A stretch of 64,000 nt of DNA, from NCBI GenBank assembly GCA_031002005.1, contig CM061920.1, positions 49,950,610-50,014,609 on the forward strand, written 5' to 3'. Below the pieces are notes generated by a model, which saw only the letters and a program-made list of their open reading frames with translations, was not told where the DNA came from and made no database searches. Positions 1-12,894 of the stretch are shown piece after piece; position 1 is the first letter of the stretch; each line of letters begins with the position of its first letter. The position numbers and the translations under genes are program-made. This stretch comes from Vandiemenella viatica (Eukaryota > Arthropoda > Insecta > Orthoptera > Morabidae).

Positions 1-900
1 AACATCAAACACAATGTAAACATAGCAATTGTACGGATATGTAATATGTCCGTCGCCGCGCATGCGCAGTATCAGCCGAGAGTTTAGAGGTGGCGTCACA
101 GAATAAGCGGTATTTCGTCTCCATATATTTCTTTCCTCCATGCCGCAGCGCACACACGTGTCTTCATCTGGCCTTAGCCACACGAACCACTATCGAAGTT
201 CACAACAAATATTTGGTTATCAGTTATCCTAACAACATAGGTACCGGAGAAAAATCTCAAGCGGACCAGCAGGATAATGCTTACGAAAACATGTGTCTTA
301 TTCACATGTTCTCATTTTTATTCAGAATTTAATTTTGTGTTTTGGGTTCATTATTCGTAATATAATAAAAAAATTATATTAACACAATGTGAGGATTTCC
401 TCTGACAGTATTAAGAGGATTATCTCGTTTTTTTATTTTATCGGACAAGTTTATTAGAGCGAGCGAAGCGAGTCCTTATACTAGGAGAAGATTTGGACGC
501 TTTTGTGGTACACTTTTTGGTAAAAAACTGCTGTACCTGTAGATGTGAAACTGAGCATACTAATTCAAAGTCAATTCTAGATGTGCCATCAATCATTATT
601 TTTGTAAAAGAAAAAAAAAATAACTATAATTATATTCATTCATGCTGAAAGAAACCAGAGGGGATCGCGTCGCATGACGCAGTTATCGACACTTATTGTC
701 GAGAATTAGTTAATCAATTAACGCGCAATGTATTGGTAATGTGTTAATGTGGTTTTGCTTTTAGTATGTCGATTGAGAGGGACGCAGTTTGGAAACGCTG
801 TTGGCATTTACGCGATAACTTACCATTGAACCTGAAGTGCAGCCATCTGTTCACAGCAACGTTAACAGTAGGATAATCAAATAAACTGTTCACCAAAAGT
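1..900. other. Intronic, no gene recognised
   Basis: AT-rich sequence. An 80-codon plus-strand frame at 90-332 matches nothing I know and its composition is not coding-like. At 458-475 there is a short G/A/C-rich near-palindrome (gagcgagcgaagcgag) of the sort found near ends of some Helitron-type elements, but with no partner end visible. Confidence 0.4.
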
Positions 901-924
901 GTAGTTTGTGATTCCGATGTTGAC

Positions 925-1462
925 CTGAGAAATTACGCTCCAGAAAGAGAGATATTAATTTAATTTTTTTGTAATGAAGATGATCTATGGTTGTTGAATG
1001 TTCTATGTAAATAAATCTATGACTTTTGTAAATGTAGATGCGGCAGTTTTGTAATTATACAAAGAAATTCCACTCCCTCCCTTAATCAGTTATTTGAATA
1101 ACTATATAATTTTAATGATTAACAATTCAAAGTTTAATGAAAATCAAATCAAACATAAAAGGAATATACACCTAATCGGTACATTTCAAACTTTAATCGA
1201 GAATAATGTAGTCACAACCTAAACTATTGAGAGAATCTGAACTCAAGAAAGGGAGATATTTTTTTATTATTATTAAAGATGATTTATGATTGTTAAAAGT
1301 TCCTAGTAAATTTATTGGTGACTTGTGTAAATATAAATCCAGCGGTTTTGTAATTATAGAAGGAAACTCTGCTCCATCCCTTAATCGGGGGGGGGGGGGG
1401 TAAATAACTAATTTTATAGATAAACTATGCAAAGTTTAATGACGATCAAAATTAAAGAATGT
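925..1462. repeat. Diverged tandem duplication, period about 302 bp
   Basis: Two direct copies, about 925-1160 and 1227-1462, share blocks in the same order: gagatatt near 951 and 1252, ctccctcccttaatc near 1070 against ctccatcccttaatc near 1371, and caaagtttaatga near 1127 and 1430. The offset is constant at about 301 to 303 bases. The second copy carries a G homopolymer at 1388-1400. No coding content is visible. Confidence 0.65.
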
Positions 1463-1617
1463 GTGCAAAATAAAATACTTCAATGGAGATTTTGAAAACT
1501 GTTTAACGTGAGAAATATGTTTCCATATAACCGAAACAAACCAAGAATGCATGCAACTTGAAGGTATAATGATGCCAAACATATAATATTAGATTAAACG
1601 AGAGATTTTGCTACGCT

Positions 1618-1929
1618 ATGCAATATTTTCCGCATTTCAAACGAGCCACTGATTTGGAGCTCATGCAGGTCCTAAGACGCCATGACCGGCCACAATTGAA
1701 CTCCACTGTGAGGCGTGTAAATTTGGAAACGGAACTGCTGCTTGGGAAAGGCATTAGTTCTGTGTTGGGGGTTGTGCCTGTAAACACCATAGGTAGATGG
1801 GGTTTCACTAGGCATGGCCTATACCTAAATAGAAGGGGAAAGGGAGTACTTTCTGAGTTGTTAGCTAAAGCAGTGAGGGAGCCCCTTTCCAGAGATAATA
1901 GGGTCAGGACTGTGCCTTTTTTAGGTTAG
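1618..1929 (+). pseudogene. LINE ORF1 C-terminal (esterase-like) remnant
   Basis: 103 codons ending just before the endonuclease frame. The segment FTRHGLYLNRRGKG fits the SGNH-esterase C-terminus seen in CR1/L2 ORF1 proteins (a conserved H-G-L-H-L-N). The N-terminal part of the domain is missing because the element is 5'-truncated. It is separated from the next frame by a stop and about 17 bases. Confidence 0.6.
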
Positions 1930-1946
1930 GGGCTGCTGGTGAAGGG

Positions 1947-3578
1947 ATGGAAATAGATGATCAAAGTGATACTGATTGTAGATCCACGACGAGAATGATC
2001 ATAGATGTTAAGGAAATAAATGAAGTTGCTGAAACAATAACTGGCTGGGGTAAATCTGAGAAAGAGGAGATAAATGCTGAAAATATAAAGCCAGTAATAA
2101 GGGTGTTAATGGTAAACTGTAGAAGTATAATGAACAAAGTAATCGAATTTGCAAACTTAATAGAGATACACGAACCACAAATAATAATTGGGGTAGAGAG
2201 TTGGTTAAAAGAAGACATACTACACACTGAGGTTTTTCCTGATGGTTACAGAGTGTACCGCAGAGATTGAGGAGCAATTGGTGGAGGAGTCTTCATACTA
2301 GTTAGCAAAAACTACCACAGTTCACTGGCATTCATAGATCAAGACCATGAGTTACTTGGGGTAGATTTCTGGGGTAATAAAAAAGAAAAAATCAGGGTGT
2401 TGGCTGCTTACCGCAGTGGTAGAATGACAGATGAAGATGAGGTTCTTGGGGAGAAATTAAATTCTTACTCAGATTTCAGAGGTGAGAATAGAATGGTCAT
2501 TATTGGTGGGGATTTAAATTTACCAGGTGTAAACTGGGAAGGAAATAAGATTAATAACACACGGGAACAAAGATTTGCAAATACCTTAATAAGGGAAGGA
2601 GGATTTACACAAGTGGTAGAGCAAAATACTAGGGGGCAAAATATTTTGGATATATTCCTAATAAAGCCCGATGATAACCTCGTGGGGTGTCAAGTAACGG
2701 AAGGAATAAGTGATCATGACGCAGTTCTGATGGATATTAGAGGATTCAGTGAACCAGCAGCCAAAATTGAAGGGGGAAATAGGTACAATTATAAAAAGGC
2801 ACAGATTTCAAATTTGAAGAGATATTTCAGAGAACGTTTCAGCAAATGGAAGGAAGGCACAATTACAGTAGAGTCAAGGTGGGAAGAGTTCAAGGAGATA
2901 AAAAGAAAGGGGGAAGAAAAATTCATTCCAAAGCAGAATATAAAGAGAAGTAGAGAACCTGTGTACTATAATAGGGAAGTGAGAAGGTTAAAGAGGTTAG
3001 TACGAAGAGAACATAACAGAGTTAAGAGACAGCAGGGTAGTAGGGAATATTTGAAACTACTAAACAAGTACTTAATAACAGCAAAGAAAGTGGCTAAAGA
3101 TGGGTTTATGAAGAGCATTGTCAGTGCAGGAGGACCACTGACTGATGCATCTCGAAATTTCTATGGCTGTATCAGGAAACTGAGGGGAAGGGAGGGTGTA
3201 GAGATGCTCATAGATAAGGATGGAGAAGTAGTTACTGAGGATTTGAAAAAGGCAGAGATTTTAAGTAACTGGTTTAGTGAGAGCATTAGGGACAATGAAT
3301 CAGAAGCGGGAAGTTCAAATTCGGAGAAGGAGCTTAACAATACGATTAGAAATGAAGATACTAAAAAATTTGAAATTCATCCTGAAGAAATCATGAAGGA
3401 AATAAGCAAGCTGAAAAAACATAAGGGGGCTGGTGCAGATAATATTACTACGGATATCTTAAAGATAGTCGGATGTGACATTGTACCTTATCTTGAAATA
3501 TTATTTACACTAAGTCTGCATACTTGCTGCTTACCACAAGACTGGAAATGTGCGATAGTAGTACCGGTACCTACATAA
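1947..3578 (+). pseudogene. LINE endonuclease and start of reverse transcriptase, broken
   Basis: Two frames, 1947-2270 and 2397-3578, are parts of one former protein. Visible endonuclease motifs are VNCRSIMNKV, GVESWL, GGDLNLPGVNW and ISDHDAVLMDI. The following linker is basic (REVRRLKRLVRREHNR), and the first RT segment ends near VPVP. A TGA after YRRD (about 2268) and a frameshift near 3576 mean no full-length product. Confidence 0.8.
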
Positions 3579-3585
3579 AGGAGGG

Positions 3586-4881
3586 GTGAGAAATAGAGTC
3601 GAAAATTACAGGCCAATCAGTTTGACTTCAGTGGTAGGTAAATTAATGGAAAGATTGATATGCAACCACATCAGAAATGTATGTGAGGAACGTAAGTGGT
3701 TTTCAAGTAGGCAACATGGGTTCAGGCAAGGATATTCATGTGAATCTCAGTTGGTGGGATATATGCAAGATATTTCAGATGAAATGGACAAGGGAGGCCA
3801 AATTGATAGTGTAGCACTAGATCTTTCAAAGGCGTTTGACAGAGTAAGCCACAAAATGGTAGTAAATAAGGTAAAAACTATTTGAGTGGATGAAAAAGTG
3901 ATTTGCTGGGTAGAAGAATTTTTAAAAGGTAGAAAACAGAAAGTTAGGGTGGGAAATGCGGTATCAAATGAAGTGGAAGTAAAAATGGGAGTGCCGCAGG
4001 GTAGCGTATTGGGACCATTGCTATTCATTGTTCTAATGAATAATTGTGTTGATTGTTTACTATCTGAAATTAGATTGTTTGCAGATGACATAATGCTGTA
4101 TAAAAGGATCAAAACGATAGAGGACTGTAAACAGTTGCAGGGTGATCTAGACAGGATATCTAGTTGGGTTGGTAAACATGGGATGAAGATAAATGCAAAG
4201 AAGAGTCAGCTAATTAGATACACAAATAAAAAACAAAAGGTTAATTATGAATATAAGGTGGGGAAAGAATTGCTTGCTGAAGACTTGAAATGTAAATATC
4301 TTGGCATTACATTTGATAACAAGCTTAACTGGGCTGGACACATTGGACAGGTGGTAGGAAAAGGTTTCAAAATTCTGCACTTGTTGGAGAGAGTGATGAG
4401 GGGATGCACAAGAGAAGTAAAGGAATTGGGTTACAAAACTTTGGTAAGACCATTGCTCTAATATGGTAGTGTAGTATGGGACCCACATTTTGAGTATCAA
4501 ATACAGGAGTTGGAGAAGGTGCAAAGAAGGGCTGCCAGATTTGTTTCTGGAAATTATCGCAGAATGCAATCAGTGACAGATATGATAAAGGAGCTGGAAT
4601 GGGATTCATTGCAAGACAGGAGGAGGATGAGGAGGGTAATGGGAGTGTACAGGGCATATACTGGCGATGAGGCATGGAAAGATATTGCAGTAGGTATGAA
4701 AAGTAGTTCATGGAAGGGAAAAGATGACCATGACCACAAGCTGGCACTTGATTTCAGGCACAAGGGTGTGGGAAGATTTTCTTTTTTAGGTAAGGGTGTC
4801 AGGGATTGGAATGAGTTACCAAGGGGAATGATGAATAACCTACCGAAAACGTTAAAAGAATTTAAAGTTAAAATTTGTTGA
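3586..4881 (+). pseudogene. LINE reverse transcriptase and C-terminus, broken
   Basis: Three consecutive frames (3586-3885, 3886-4461, 4510-4881) cover RT motifs from NYRPISL through LDLSKAFDRV, GVPQGSVLGPLL and the catalytic FADD at 4078-4089, to the post-RT region with [11 protein letters not shown]. In-frame stops at about 3883 and 4459 interrupt it. Confidence 0.82.
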
Positions 4882-5348
4882 GGGCAAATGTAGGTGAGTG
4901 TAGGATAGGGGGAAGTTGGTTGTGTAGGGAAATTGCCACCGGAGCCTGTGCTCCATTGCAATTAAATTAAATTAAATTAAAATATCGACTAATTTGTATC
5001 GGTAAAGTGACTCAACGAAAGATGTTTTCATCACTATGTGTTCATAAAAATATACCGTCTTTTTTGTATTGTTCGCTTCTCACCTCGAATGCTTGGCATA
5101 GAGAGATAATTATTTCTCTGTCGGCCGGCCATTCCACTATTTAGACATTTCGGGAATCAACCACAGCCAGTCAACTGTACTGCGTGCTGCAGTGTGGAAA
5201 GTGGCGTTATTCTGTACTATTGTTAAGAAATGTGTGTATGTGATATATCTGTATTGTTGTTATTATTAGTTATTTTTATTACAGGAAAATGCCACGAAAT
5301 CGCACATTGACAGGTCGTAAAAACGCATAAGTAACGGGGTCATATCAT

Positions 5349-5675
5349 TTGCTTGCGCCAACTGATGCTGCTGGTGTCAATATAAATGGTTCAACAATAC
5401 ATTCCAAACTTTTAATAAGAGTAAATAAAGTATTTAGAGAGCTCAGTTTACATTCACTTGCTCATTTTCAAGAGGAAATTCATGACTGTAAATTTATGTT
5501 CATAGATGAAATTTGTATGATTGGATGCAGTATTTTGAAGAAAATTGATTTACGATTACGAAGAGCTATTCCTTCAAGACAAGATGAACCATTTATTGGA
5601 TTGGTTATATATTTTTTGGAGATATTAAACAGTTACCGCCTGTTAATGACGGACCATTTTACAGTGATAAAATAG
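5349..5675 (+). pseudogene. Helitron helicase fragment (motifs Ia and Walker B)
   Basis: This 108-codon frame holds the PIF1-family sequence from LAPTDAAGVNINGSTIHS to IDLRLRRAIP, including the Walker B box FIDEICMIG. It runs out of frame where GDIKQLPPV continues in another frame. The upstream Walker A segment is absent, so no active helicase could result. Confidence 0.7.
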
Positions 5676-5842
5676 AAGGAAATGTATTCCACTTAGAAGG
5701 GAAATTTTTATTCAAATCAAGTATTTAAAAACATTGTTTTTTATCAGTATCATTCCGACTAAATGAATCTCAACAAATATTTCGAGATATACTTGATCGT
5801 ATTGGGAATGGCGAGACTACAATTGAAGACTATAAAAAATTA

Positions 5843-6355
5843 ATGACATGTTGTCTACAAACTTTTCCATTACAAGAACGTAAGTTTTTCAACGATGCTC
5901 TCAGACTATTTGAAAAAAATAAAGATGTAAAGGAATTTAATCATAAAAAATTAAAAGAATTGAGCTTGAATGAAGCTTTAGGTTATGTTCAGGATATTAT
6001 TTACGAAGAAAATCTAAGTCCTCCTGATCAAATGCCACGAGTGATAATTGTTCGTTTTGAAAATTATTTTCATTTAACTTATCAAAATAGTGGTTGTGTT
6101 CCAATTCCAACCACAACCAAATTTTGTAAAAGAAGGAATATCACTTGTCCAAGAAAACAATTTCCATTACAATTAGCTTTTGCAATAACAATTCATAAAG
6201 CTCGAGGTTTAACATTGGATAAAGTTGTTTTAGATATTGGAGACAAAGAAACTTCTGTAGGTTTAACGTATGTTGCGTTATCGAGAGTAAAAACTATAGA
6301 AAGCCAAGAATTAAATAGAAAATTTTCTTATGACCGAATCTGCAATATTAAATAA
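5843..6355 (+). pseudogene. Helitron helicase C-terminal fragment
   Basis: A 170-codon frame covering the second RecA-like domain of a PIF1-type helicase: FPLQLAFAITIHKARGLTLD (motif V region) and GLTYVALSRVKT (motif VI). It follows the Walker B fragment with a stop and frame change between them. Confidence 0.78.
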
Positions 6356-7006
6356 AATGTAGAAAACAGGAAGAAACACGAATGAGAAATTTTGTATGTG
6401 ATTAAAACCAAATTAAATAAATACTTTTTTTAAAATATTTAAGGATTGTGTCTTATTACAAATACTCCTGATTATTTTTTGTCAACAAACTAAAACCACG
6501 GTTTTTGATGATAGTTCGTGAAGTATAAATATTAAAATTCTTACAATTATTTATTAATTTCTGTAGTTGTATATAATATTTCTTACAGCAAAACTTCGCG
6601 AGCCAACACAAAGCCATGCTTTTAGCTAGTTTATAAGTAATCGAGTGTCATTGATCATATGAAAATAATTAAAAACTTTCTTCTGGTCCGAAATTAACTT
6701 ATAAAGAAAACTACAAAATATGCCCTCATATCTCTACAGAACTATGAAATTGGTATGGCTAATTGTATGTGCAATTGTAGTAATATGTACACAGCTTGTA
6801 GAATCAAAACACTACTTCTTGGATAAAACTGATTGTAAGTAAGATGAAATACTGATTCAACACATTTTGGAGGAAACCTTTCAGTATTTCCGGGAAGGAT
6901 ATGATCAATTGATGCAGGCAGGGGTTGGGGGGACATATTTAGAGTAGGAAATTAGCTTGTGGAACACATTGCAGTATGTGTTGTATCTTTCATTGAAGAG
7001 CAGTAC

Positions 7007-7121
7007 CTGAAGAGCCTGAGATAGCCATCTGCGTCTCCACACACGAGCAGGTCATGCGCAGACGATCTGTTCGCAGTTACCACCACAGACGTCATCGGGT
7101 AGTACCTGTTGTTCCATATTC
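7007..7121 (-). CDS. DCX-EMAP: DCX-EMAP exon M: WD40 blade, last exon seen
   Basis: The exon has 115 bases, entry phase 1 and exit phase 2. It encodes [20 protein letters not shown], then [15 protein letters not shown] and part of Arg. G-I-W followed later by L.xGDxxGxLRLFRYP is the expected penultimate or final EML segment. The acceptor is tttcag and the donor gtactg. One more blade (the GHS..V....F..D...L.S.GG type) should follow; no candidate was found between 1 and 7006. Confidence 0.86.
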
Positions 7122-10100
7122 CTGAAACAGTCAAACCAGTCGGGTCTCATCATCAGAATTGGGACAAATTTTCTGTATAGTTCGAGGTATGACTCAAAAT
7201 TTGATGAATTGCGATGGAGCATCTATTCTGCAGGAAAATAACTACACAATTACTTCTGCACTTCACAGATTTTTAACTTAAAATCTATCAGTTTATCCTA
7301 GCTTTCTTACCTAAAAAAAGAAAGGGGGGAAAAAAATCCAACTCTCTTAAATTTGAAATCAATAGCAAACTTGTTATCATGATGTTTTCCTTTCCGTATA
7401 CTACCCCTAATTCTTTCAGCAATATCCATCCTGTCCTCATCATTAATATATGCGTTAAATTTTCTCAGAACTCTTTTAAACCCCTCCTTTCTATGCTAAT
7501 TTCCACAAACAACTCTAGCGAAATAAAGCGTAGTATTATTACCTATTTTTATGCTTGACCGAAAGTAAAAACATCTGCAGATGATTATAAGAATAGATAC
7601 GAGACAACAGAAACTACACCTATTTTTAACTTCAAATCTTTCAGTAATTTATCCTAGCTCTCTTACCTAGAAAAAAAGTAAAAAAGCTACTGAAAAGTTT
7701 TAAAGTGCTTACCACCTTATAAGCAAAAACAAATTATAATTTTTACTGTATATATTAGATACAGGGGCGGATTAAGACAGCGCGAGGCCCGTAGCAAATG
7801 TGAAGAAGAGGCCTTTGATTTTTGCCGTCCAGGAGAAAATTGTATAGCTTTTTTTTAAAAAAAAAGAAAAAAAAAAAGAAAAAAGGTCGCCGGCTAACCT
7901 AGGTGCGGGTTCCCCTAGGAGGCGCGAGGCCCCCTAGAAGGCGTGAGGCCCGTAGCATTTGCTACCTCCTGCTACGTGGTTAATCCGGTACTGATTAGAT
8001 ACAAGTATAAGCTATACTTTTACTACTTTCCAAGCGCAACACGTCAACTTCAGATATACTACTATTACAGCATGTTGGTGACCCATCCAAAAAATTTCCA
8101 ACGCGCATATCATACACGCAACACGTGATAGCATGTCGGCGACAGGAAGTCAGATTTACCCCCGTCCAAACATCGCCTAGCGCGTTTATAGAAGTAGTCA
8201 CTTCATAAAATGTATTTGCTAAAAGAAAAATCTCGTTTTGACCTTCGTTTTTTCGCTACTTCTTTCACAACAGGCAAAGGGAGGTAAACAAAACACGAAA
8301 ATACGAGTACATAATGATTGATGCGGACTCGCAGTGAGAAAATGAAAATCGCCATCTCTGCCTGCCGTATTTTTTTTTAACTCTGCGCTCAGTTTTTCTA
8401 ATACTTGCAATTAAATACTTCAACATACGCGTCAAAAATGACGGAAATTTTTATTGTTATGAAAAAGTAACTAAGGAAAGCATAATTTCAAAAAATGAAT
8501 GACGTTTATTTATTAGTTTGATATATTTCATAGTTTCTTACGTTTCGTGCAAATTTTCCTGTTTCTTACATTCTGGCAAAAAATTCGTAGCTTTTATGAC
8601 CTGGTTCTAGTAATTACTACAGAGAATAAATTGTCAACATCAGATGCTATTCTCCTTAAATGAATTTACGGATTTTAATCGTAGTAAATAAACAAGTAGC
8701 AACATGTAAATTTTGACGGACGTCGCATATATCTCTACCTAGCATTAGGACTGTTGATAATGTATGGATATATCGAAATATCGATATTATTTTTTTGAAA
8801 ATATCGATATTTATGAGTGATATTTTTAGGACGATATATCGATATTTCGTTACTGAAATCTGGATATCGGCTTCGATATTTAAAAAAATAAATTATCATT
8901 TTTCATTTGCTCTGAATGACACTATGTCCTTTAAATTTCTATTACGCATAGAGATCAGCAAGTAAATCTTACTACGGTTCTATAATTAATTTAAAAGTTA
9001 TAGGTACCAAGTCCACTCAGATGATGACAACAGAGTAGGCAAGGCATCGCTCGCCCAGCACGAATCGAACGCGAGTCCATTGTTTGAAATGAACGTGTGG
9101 ATGTCCAGGGTGAAATAAGTGTGTTAGCAGGAATAGTGGGAAGTGTAAATAACAAATAGTTGCTAATTCGAGAGCAAGAAAAATAAGACAACTCAGAATA
9201 AGCTATCAACATACAAAACTAGATGAAATACCACAAAAAAATCATATGAAAAAAGTTATGGAACTTGGCCATAATGCATACTATACTTCTAGCTAAATAA
9301 ATCCCTCAGCTGTATTACTTATCAATCTTAAAAATACAAAAAATAAAATTTACCTCGAACCTCTTTCGAGTTTTATAACTTTTATTAATTTTTATGAAAC
9401 TTATGAGCCGCATAATGGTCAAATTTTTTAAAAAAATCAACGATCATCATCACCAACAGAAACAATTTGAAAGTGAAAAAAAGACTAAGAACAAAATCAC
9501 ACGTCTATTTATCAGTGGACAGCCTTATTTTTGCAAGGTTTGATTTTGTGAAATTACATTTACGAAAGCATCGATATATCGATACATCGATACTTTTTTC
9601 CGATATATCGACAGCCGATATTGATACTTTTTAAAATATCGATATATCGAAAATCCGATATTTTAAAAAAATATCAACGGCCCCACCTCGCATTATAATC
9701 TTTTATCTCTGCCATCGTATTTGTGCTCAGTTACATTCTCAACAGATAATTGGTTTTTAGCCTCCATCACAGTTACACTTCCTTTTAAAAATATGAGTGC
9801 AATAAAATCAAATATAGTTATTTGTTTGAAATTTCCTGGTTAGCCAAGCAGCGCTGAGGTGGCAGCCAGTGTAACTAGCATTTCGGTCATTATCGACACT
9901 TATCGAAGTTTGCCGGGTTATTCAGTTTACGTCCAGCTCCAGCTTCAGTGTATTCAGAGGTAGAAAACATAATGGTTGCCGTGTCAAAATCTCGCATTCC
10001 TGGGACGTTTCGAGAGTCCACATCTCTGTCCTTATTTTCAATCAACTGAAGTAAAACCGCAAGCAGGCTTAATTGGTGTATGCTTCGGCCCTGCCACGGA

Positions 10101-12852
10101 AACAACAAAAGCTGAACGTTGGCGGAGGGGTGATCCCTGTGTTTCTTCCGTCTGATGCAATGGGTTCCAGGGCGCATTACTAATAGCTGGTATGCTGTCT
10201 CACTGCTCACCAAATGAGTAGATGCTCTTATCGCAATTACTTCCGAGATTATGCTTTCCCAAAAGTCTTTGCCCGGGATAAAATCCTCGTTTCCCTTTTG
10301 GAGACTGTGTTCATTTCCACACACCGCTGAAGAATGTAACGTTGGGTTTTTGCAATATAAGACCTTTTATATTCACACGGTATGTGACAAAATCTCGAGA
10401 TATATAGTCCTCTCTCGCCCTTCACGATTGCAATCAAGTTTTTAATCTTTGTGTGTGGTTTTAAAATGGTCTTCATTCAATGTTTGCTGAAATTCTCCCT
10501 TTTTGGGCAGGCACAAACAGTAAGAGGCAAGGTATTCTCTGCCTGCCTTCCTTCTTCAACTCGCGTCGAATTTGTCCCAAGCGGTAACCACGCTGTAATT
10601 TCTTCAGTGAAATTGAATCAGAATGGAAGAGATGTAGAACTGAGAGTGTATATTGCAGCTAGAAAAAGGAGATAAATACATCTGTGTAGGATAGGACGAG
10701 ATGGACGAGTCAAGAGGCTGGTGATAACAAAAGAAAAGAAAAATAGATAATCAATGTCATTTCACGCTTTCGCAACGACGATATGCACAAAGTCTTGATG
10801 AGGAGTTATAGATCTATTAATCGGCTGGTGTCTTCGTGTGATCTAGTGTACGCTAAAAAATATCGGGTCGATTAACCCAGAAACGTATTGAAGTTCCTCT
10901 GGAAGGAAACAAAATGAAGTGTTCAAGAAACTTGTTTCATGTTGAGTCAACTTACTTTTGCAGTAATAAAACAGATAATACCAAAAAAATGCGGCTGTGA
11001 TTGGAAAATAAATCAAGAAATATGATCGCTCTTCCAGAGAACTGGATTTCATTTCTTTTTATTGTGTAATTTAGAAAGTTACTTAGTTTGTATGTGCGAT
11101 ATTAAATTCTGTCTTACCCTTTGCTTTGAGATAGTAAACCGTTTCTCTCACAGTTTTTGACCGAACATGTTGGGTGAATGGCAACGCTTTGACCAAGCAT
11201 TCGGGAGGTCTTGGGTTCGAATCCCCATTCGGCCACATAGATTTTAGTTTTTCATGGTTTCCCGAAATCATTTCAGGCGAATGCTGGGATGGAAGAATTC
11301 CTTCCCGTCACCTTTTATGCCCCTAATGACCTCAACGTCGGCGAAGCGTAAAGTCATAAACGCGCGCTCTCAAGTAACCTTGGCAACACAGGTTGACAGA
11401 TGTCTAACAAAAGAAAAGTTCTTTAATAATGTCGTGTAAAAAAGTTTCCTCCCATCTAGCTAAAATACCTCAATACCACTCCAAAGAACAAAATAGAAAG
11501 TCCGTAATTACGGAAAATCAAAGTATAATCTGGTGAATTTTTGTAAAAATAAATTTGTAATGGTACAAACAGCAAACAGTAAGAAACAGGAACGCAAAAG
11601 AGAGAAAGAAGAAAAAACCTCTAATCTGCGGTCAAACCCCTCGTCCCTTAGCACAACAACCTATCCAGTCATTATTGTTTAAACTAAACTGTTGAAAGGA
11701 TACGGAATATGGCGCAAACAAATGTTAAGGTCAAGAACAGATTTTCAGGTCACGTAAAATCTTAAGAAACACCGCAGATTTAACTTCACATTTAAGATTA
11801 CAAACTGAGATAATCTCAACAGAATCTGTTTGGTAGTTTTTTCGCAGAGCCGGAACAAATAGACCCTGTCCGCTACAAGTTTATACATAGATAGATAACT
11901 ATAGGCTGAGAGGCTGCTGACCTGCGACGAGGAAGCCGAGCGTGCTGTTGTGCGTGTACCACTTGACATCCTTCATCGCGATGGCGCTCTTCTCGGCCAC
12001 CAGGTTCTTCACGTCCCCTGCAACACAAATAACACTCAACAAACTGTTCGTTCACCACAGATGTCGATGCATACAATCAGTAACGTCTGAGAATCACTTC
12101 AAAGTGACAGCTTTTTTAAAATTTATTTGTAATGTTTTCATACCTCAACCTAAACACTAATGATTATTCCCCCCCCCCCTCCCTTTCCCACTCAAGGCTC
12201 ATCGACAGCATAGTCAGGAATCAGAGATAATGGGGAATTACTGTAATGTAATCTTCTGGAAAGGGTTGTAGTTCAGGCGTGACCCACGCTTCCTTTCTTT
12301 CGTGCCTATATACAATTTTCTGCAGTTTTTGACCAATATATACCACAAAACAAAAAAAGAATAATGATTCAGATATGATCAAACTAATGCTGACTACAAG
12401 ACGTTATCCCCATTATCTTCCAATTTTCTGTATTCATGAAACACTAACGGATTTACATATGAAGCAAGGGAATACCATAGATCAATAACGTAAGAAGCCA
12501 ACACCGAAGTCAGCTGTTATGAAGCAAAATACATTTTTTTCGCCTCCAGTAGATATAATTTACTATTCTTCTCATATTTAGTTTGGTAATAGTTGTGGAA
12601 TGAGAAAAAAAATAGAAGTAAAATGGTGCTTACAATCAATGGCGTAGCTACGTTAACAAGGGCTCCGGTGCAGAAAAATATTTTGGGCCCTCAGGCCAGA
12701 TGGGCGACTTTTTTTTTTTTTAGCTATGCCAAGTTGCTAGTAGGGGCCCCTGAGCAGAGCTTGGGGGCCCTCTGAGATGAGCTTGGTGGCTCCAGAGCTG
12801 AGCTTGGTGGCCCCCTGAGCAGTATAGTATCTAGGTTCACAAGGCCCTCAAA

Positions 12853-12894
<42 letters not shown>

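Larger units (their letters stand above)
1590..4980 (+). mobile_element. CR1/L2-like LINE, 5'-truncated, inactivated
   Basis: A non-LTR retrotransposon on the plus strand. From 1618 it encodes the end of an esterase-like ORF1 (GFTRHGLYLNRRGKGVL). An apurinic-endonuclease domain follows from about 2090 (VNCRSIMNKV, GGDLNLPGVNW, SDHDAVLMDI). Reverse transcriptase comes next (NYRPISLTSVVGKL, LDLSKAFDRVSH, GVPQGSVLGPLL, LFADD at 4075-4089), then the C-terminal region ([13 protein letters not shown]). It ends with a short tandem tail of attaa units at 4961-4980. Frame is lost by a stop near 2268, a frameshift near 3576 and stops near 3883 and 4459. Clade assignment between CR1, L2 and relatives is tentative. 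Confidence 0.85.
5280..6629 (+). mobile_element. Internally deleted Helitron with PIF1-like helicase remnant
   Basis: A start MPRNRTLTGRKNA at 5289, like the N-terminus of some Helitron proteins, is followed almost at once by helicase sequence, so most of the Rep region is gone. Helicase motifs are LAPTDAAGVNINGSTIHS (Ia), FIDEICMIG (Walker B) near 5500, GDIKQLPPV near 5615, FAITIHKARGLTLDK near 6175 and TYVALSRVK near 6268. The Walker A loop is missing and frames shift near 5615 and 5730. A 3' end is proposed at CTAG (6626-6629) followed by T, with a small stem AAAGC/GCTTT at 6610-6622 just upstream. The 5' end was not found. Confidence 0.72.

Noticed and set aside
90..332. 80-codon plus frame near the window start
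   Set aside because: No family match, no coding-like composition and no splice context.
10451..10675. 74-codon plus frame overlapping the 10249-10476 frame
   Set aside because: No family match and overlaps other equally poor frames.
11180..11235. tRNA-like sequence with box B
   Set aside because: It matches the head of SINE family A and lacks a full cloverleaf, so it is not a functional tRNA gene. The same holds for the other tRNA-like stretches.
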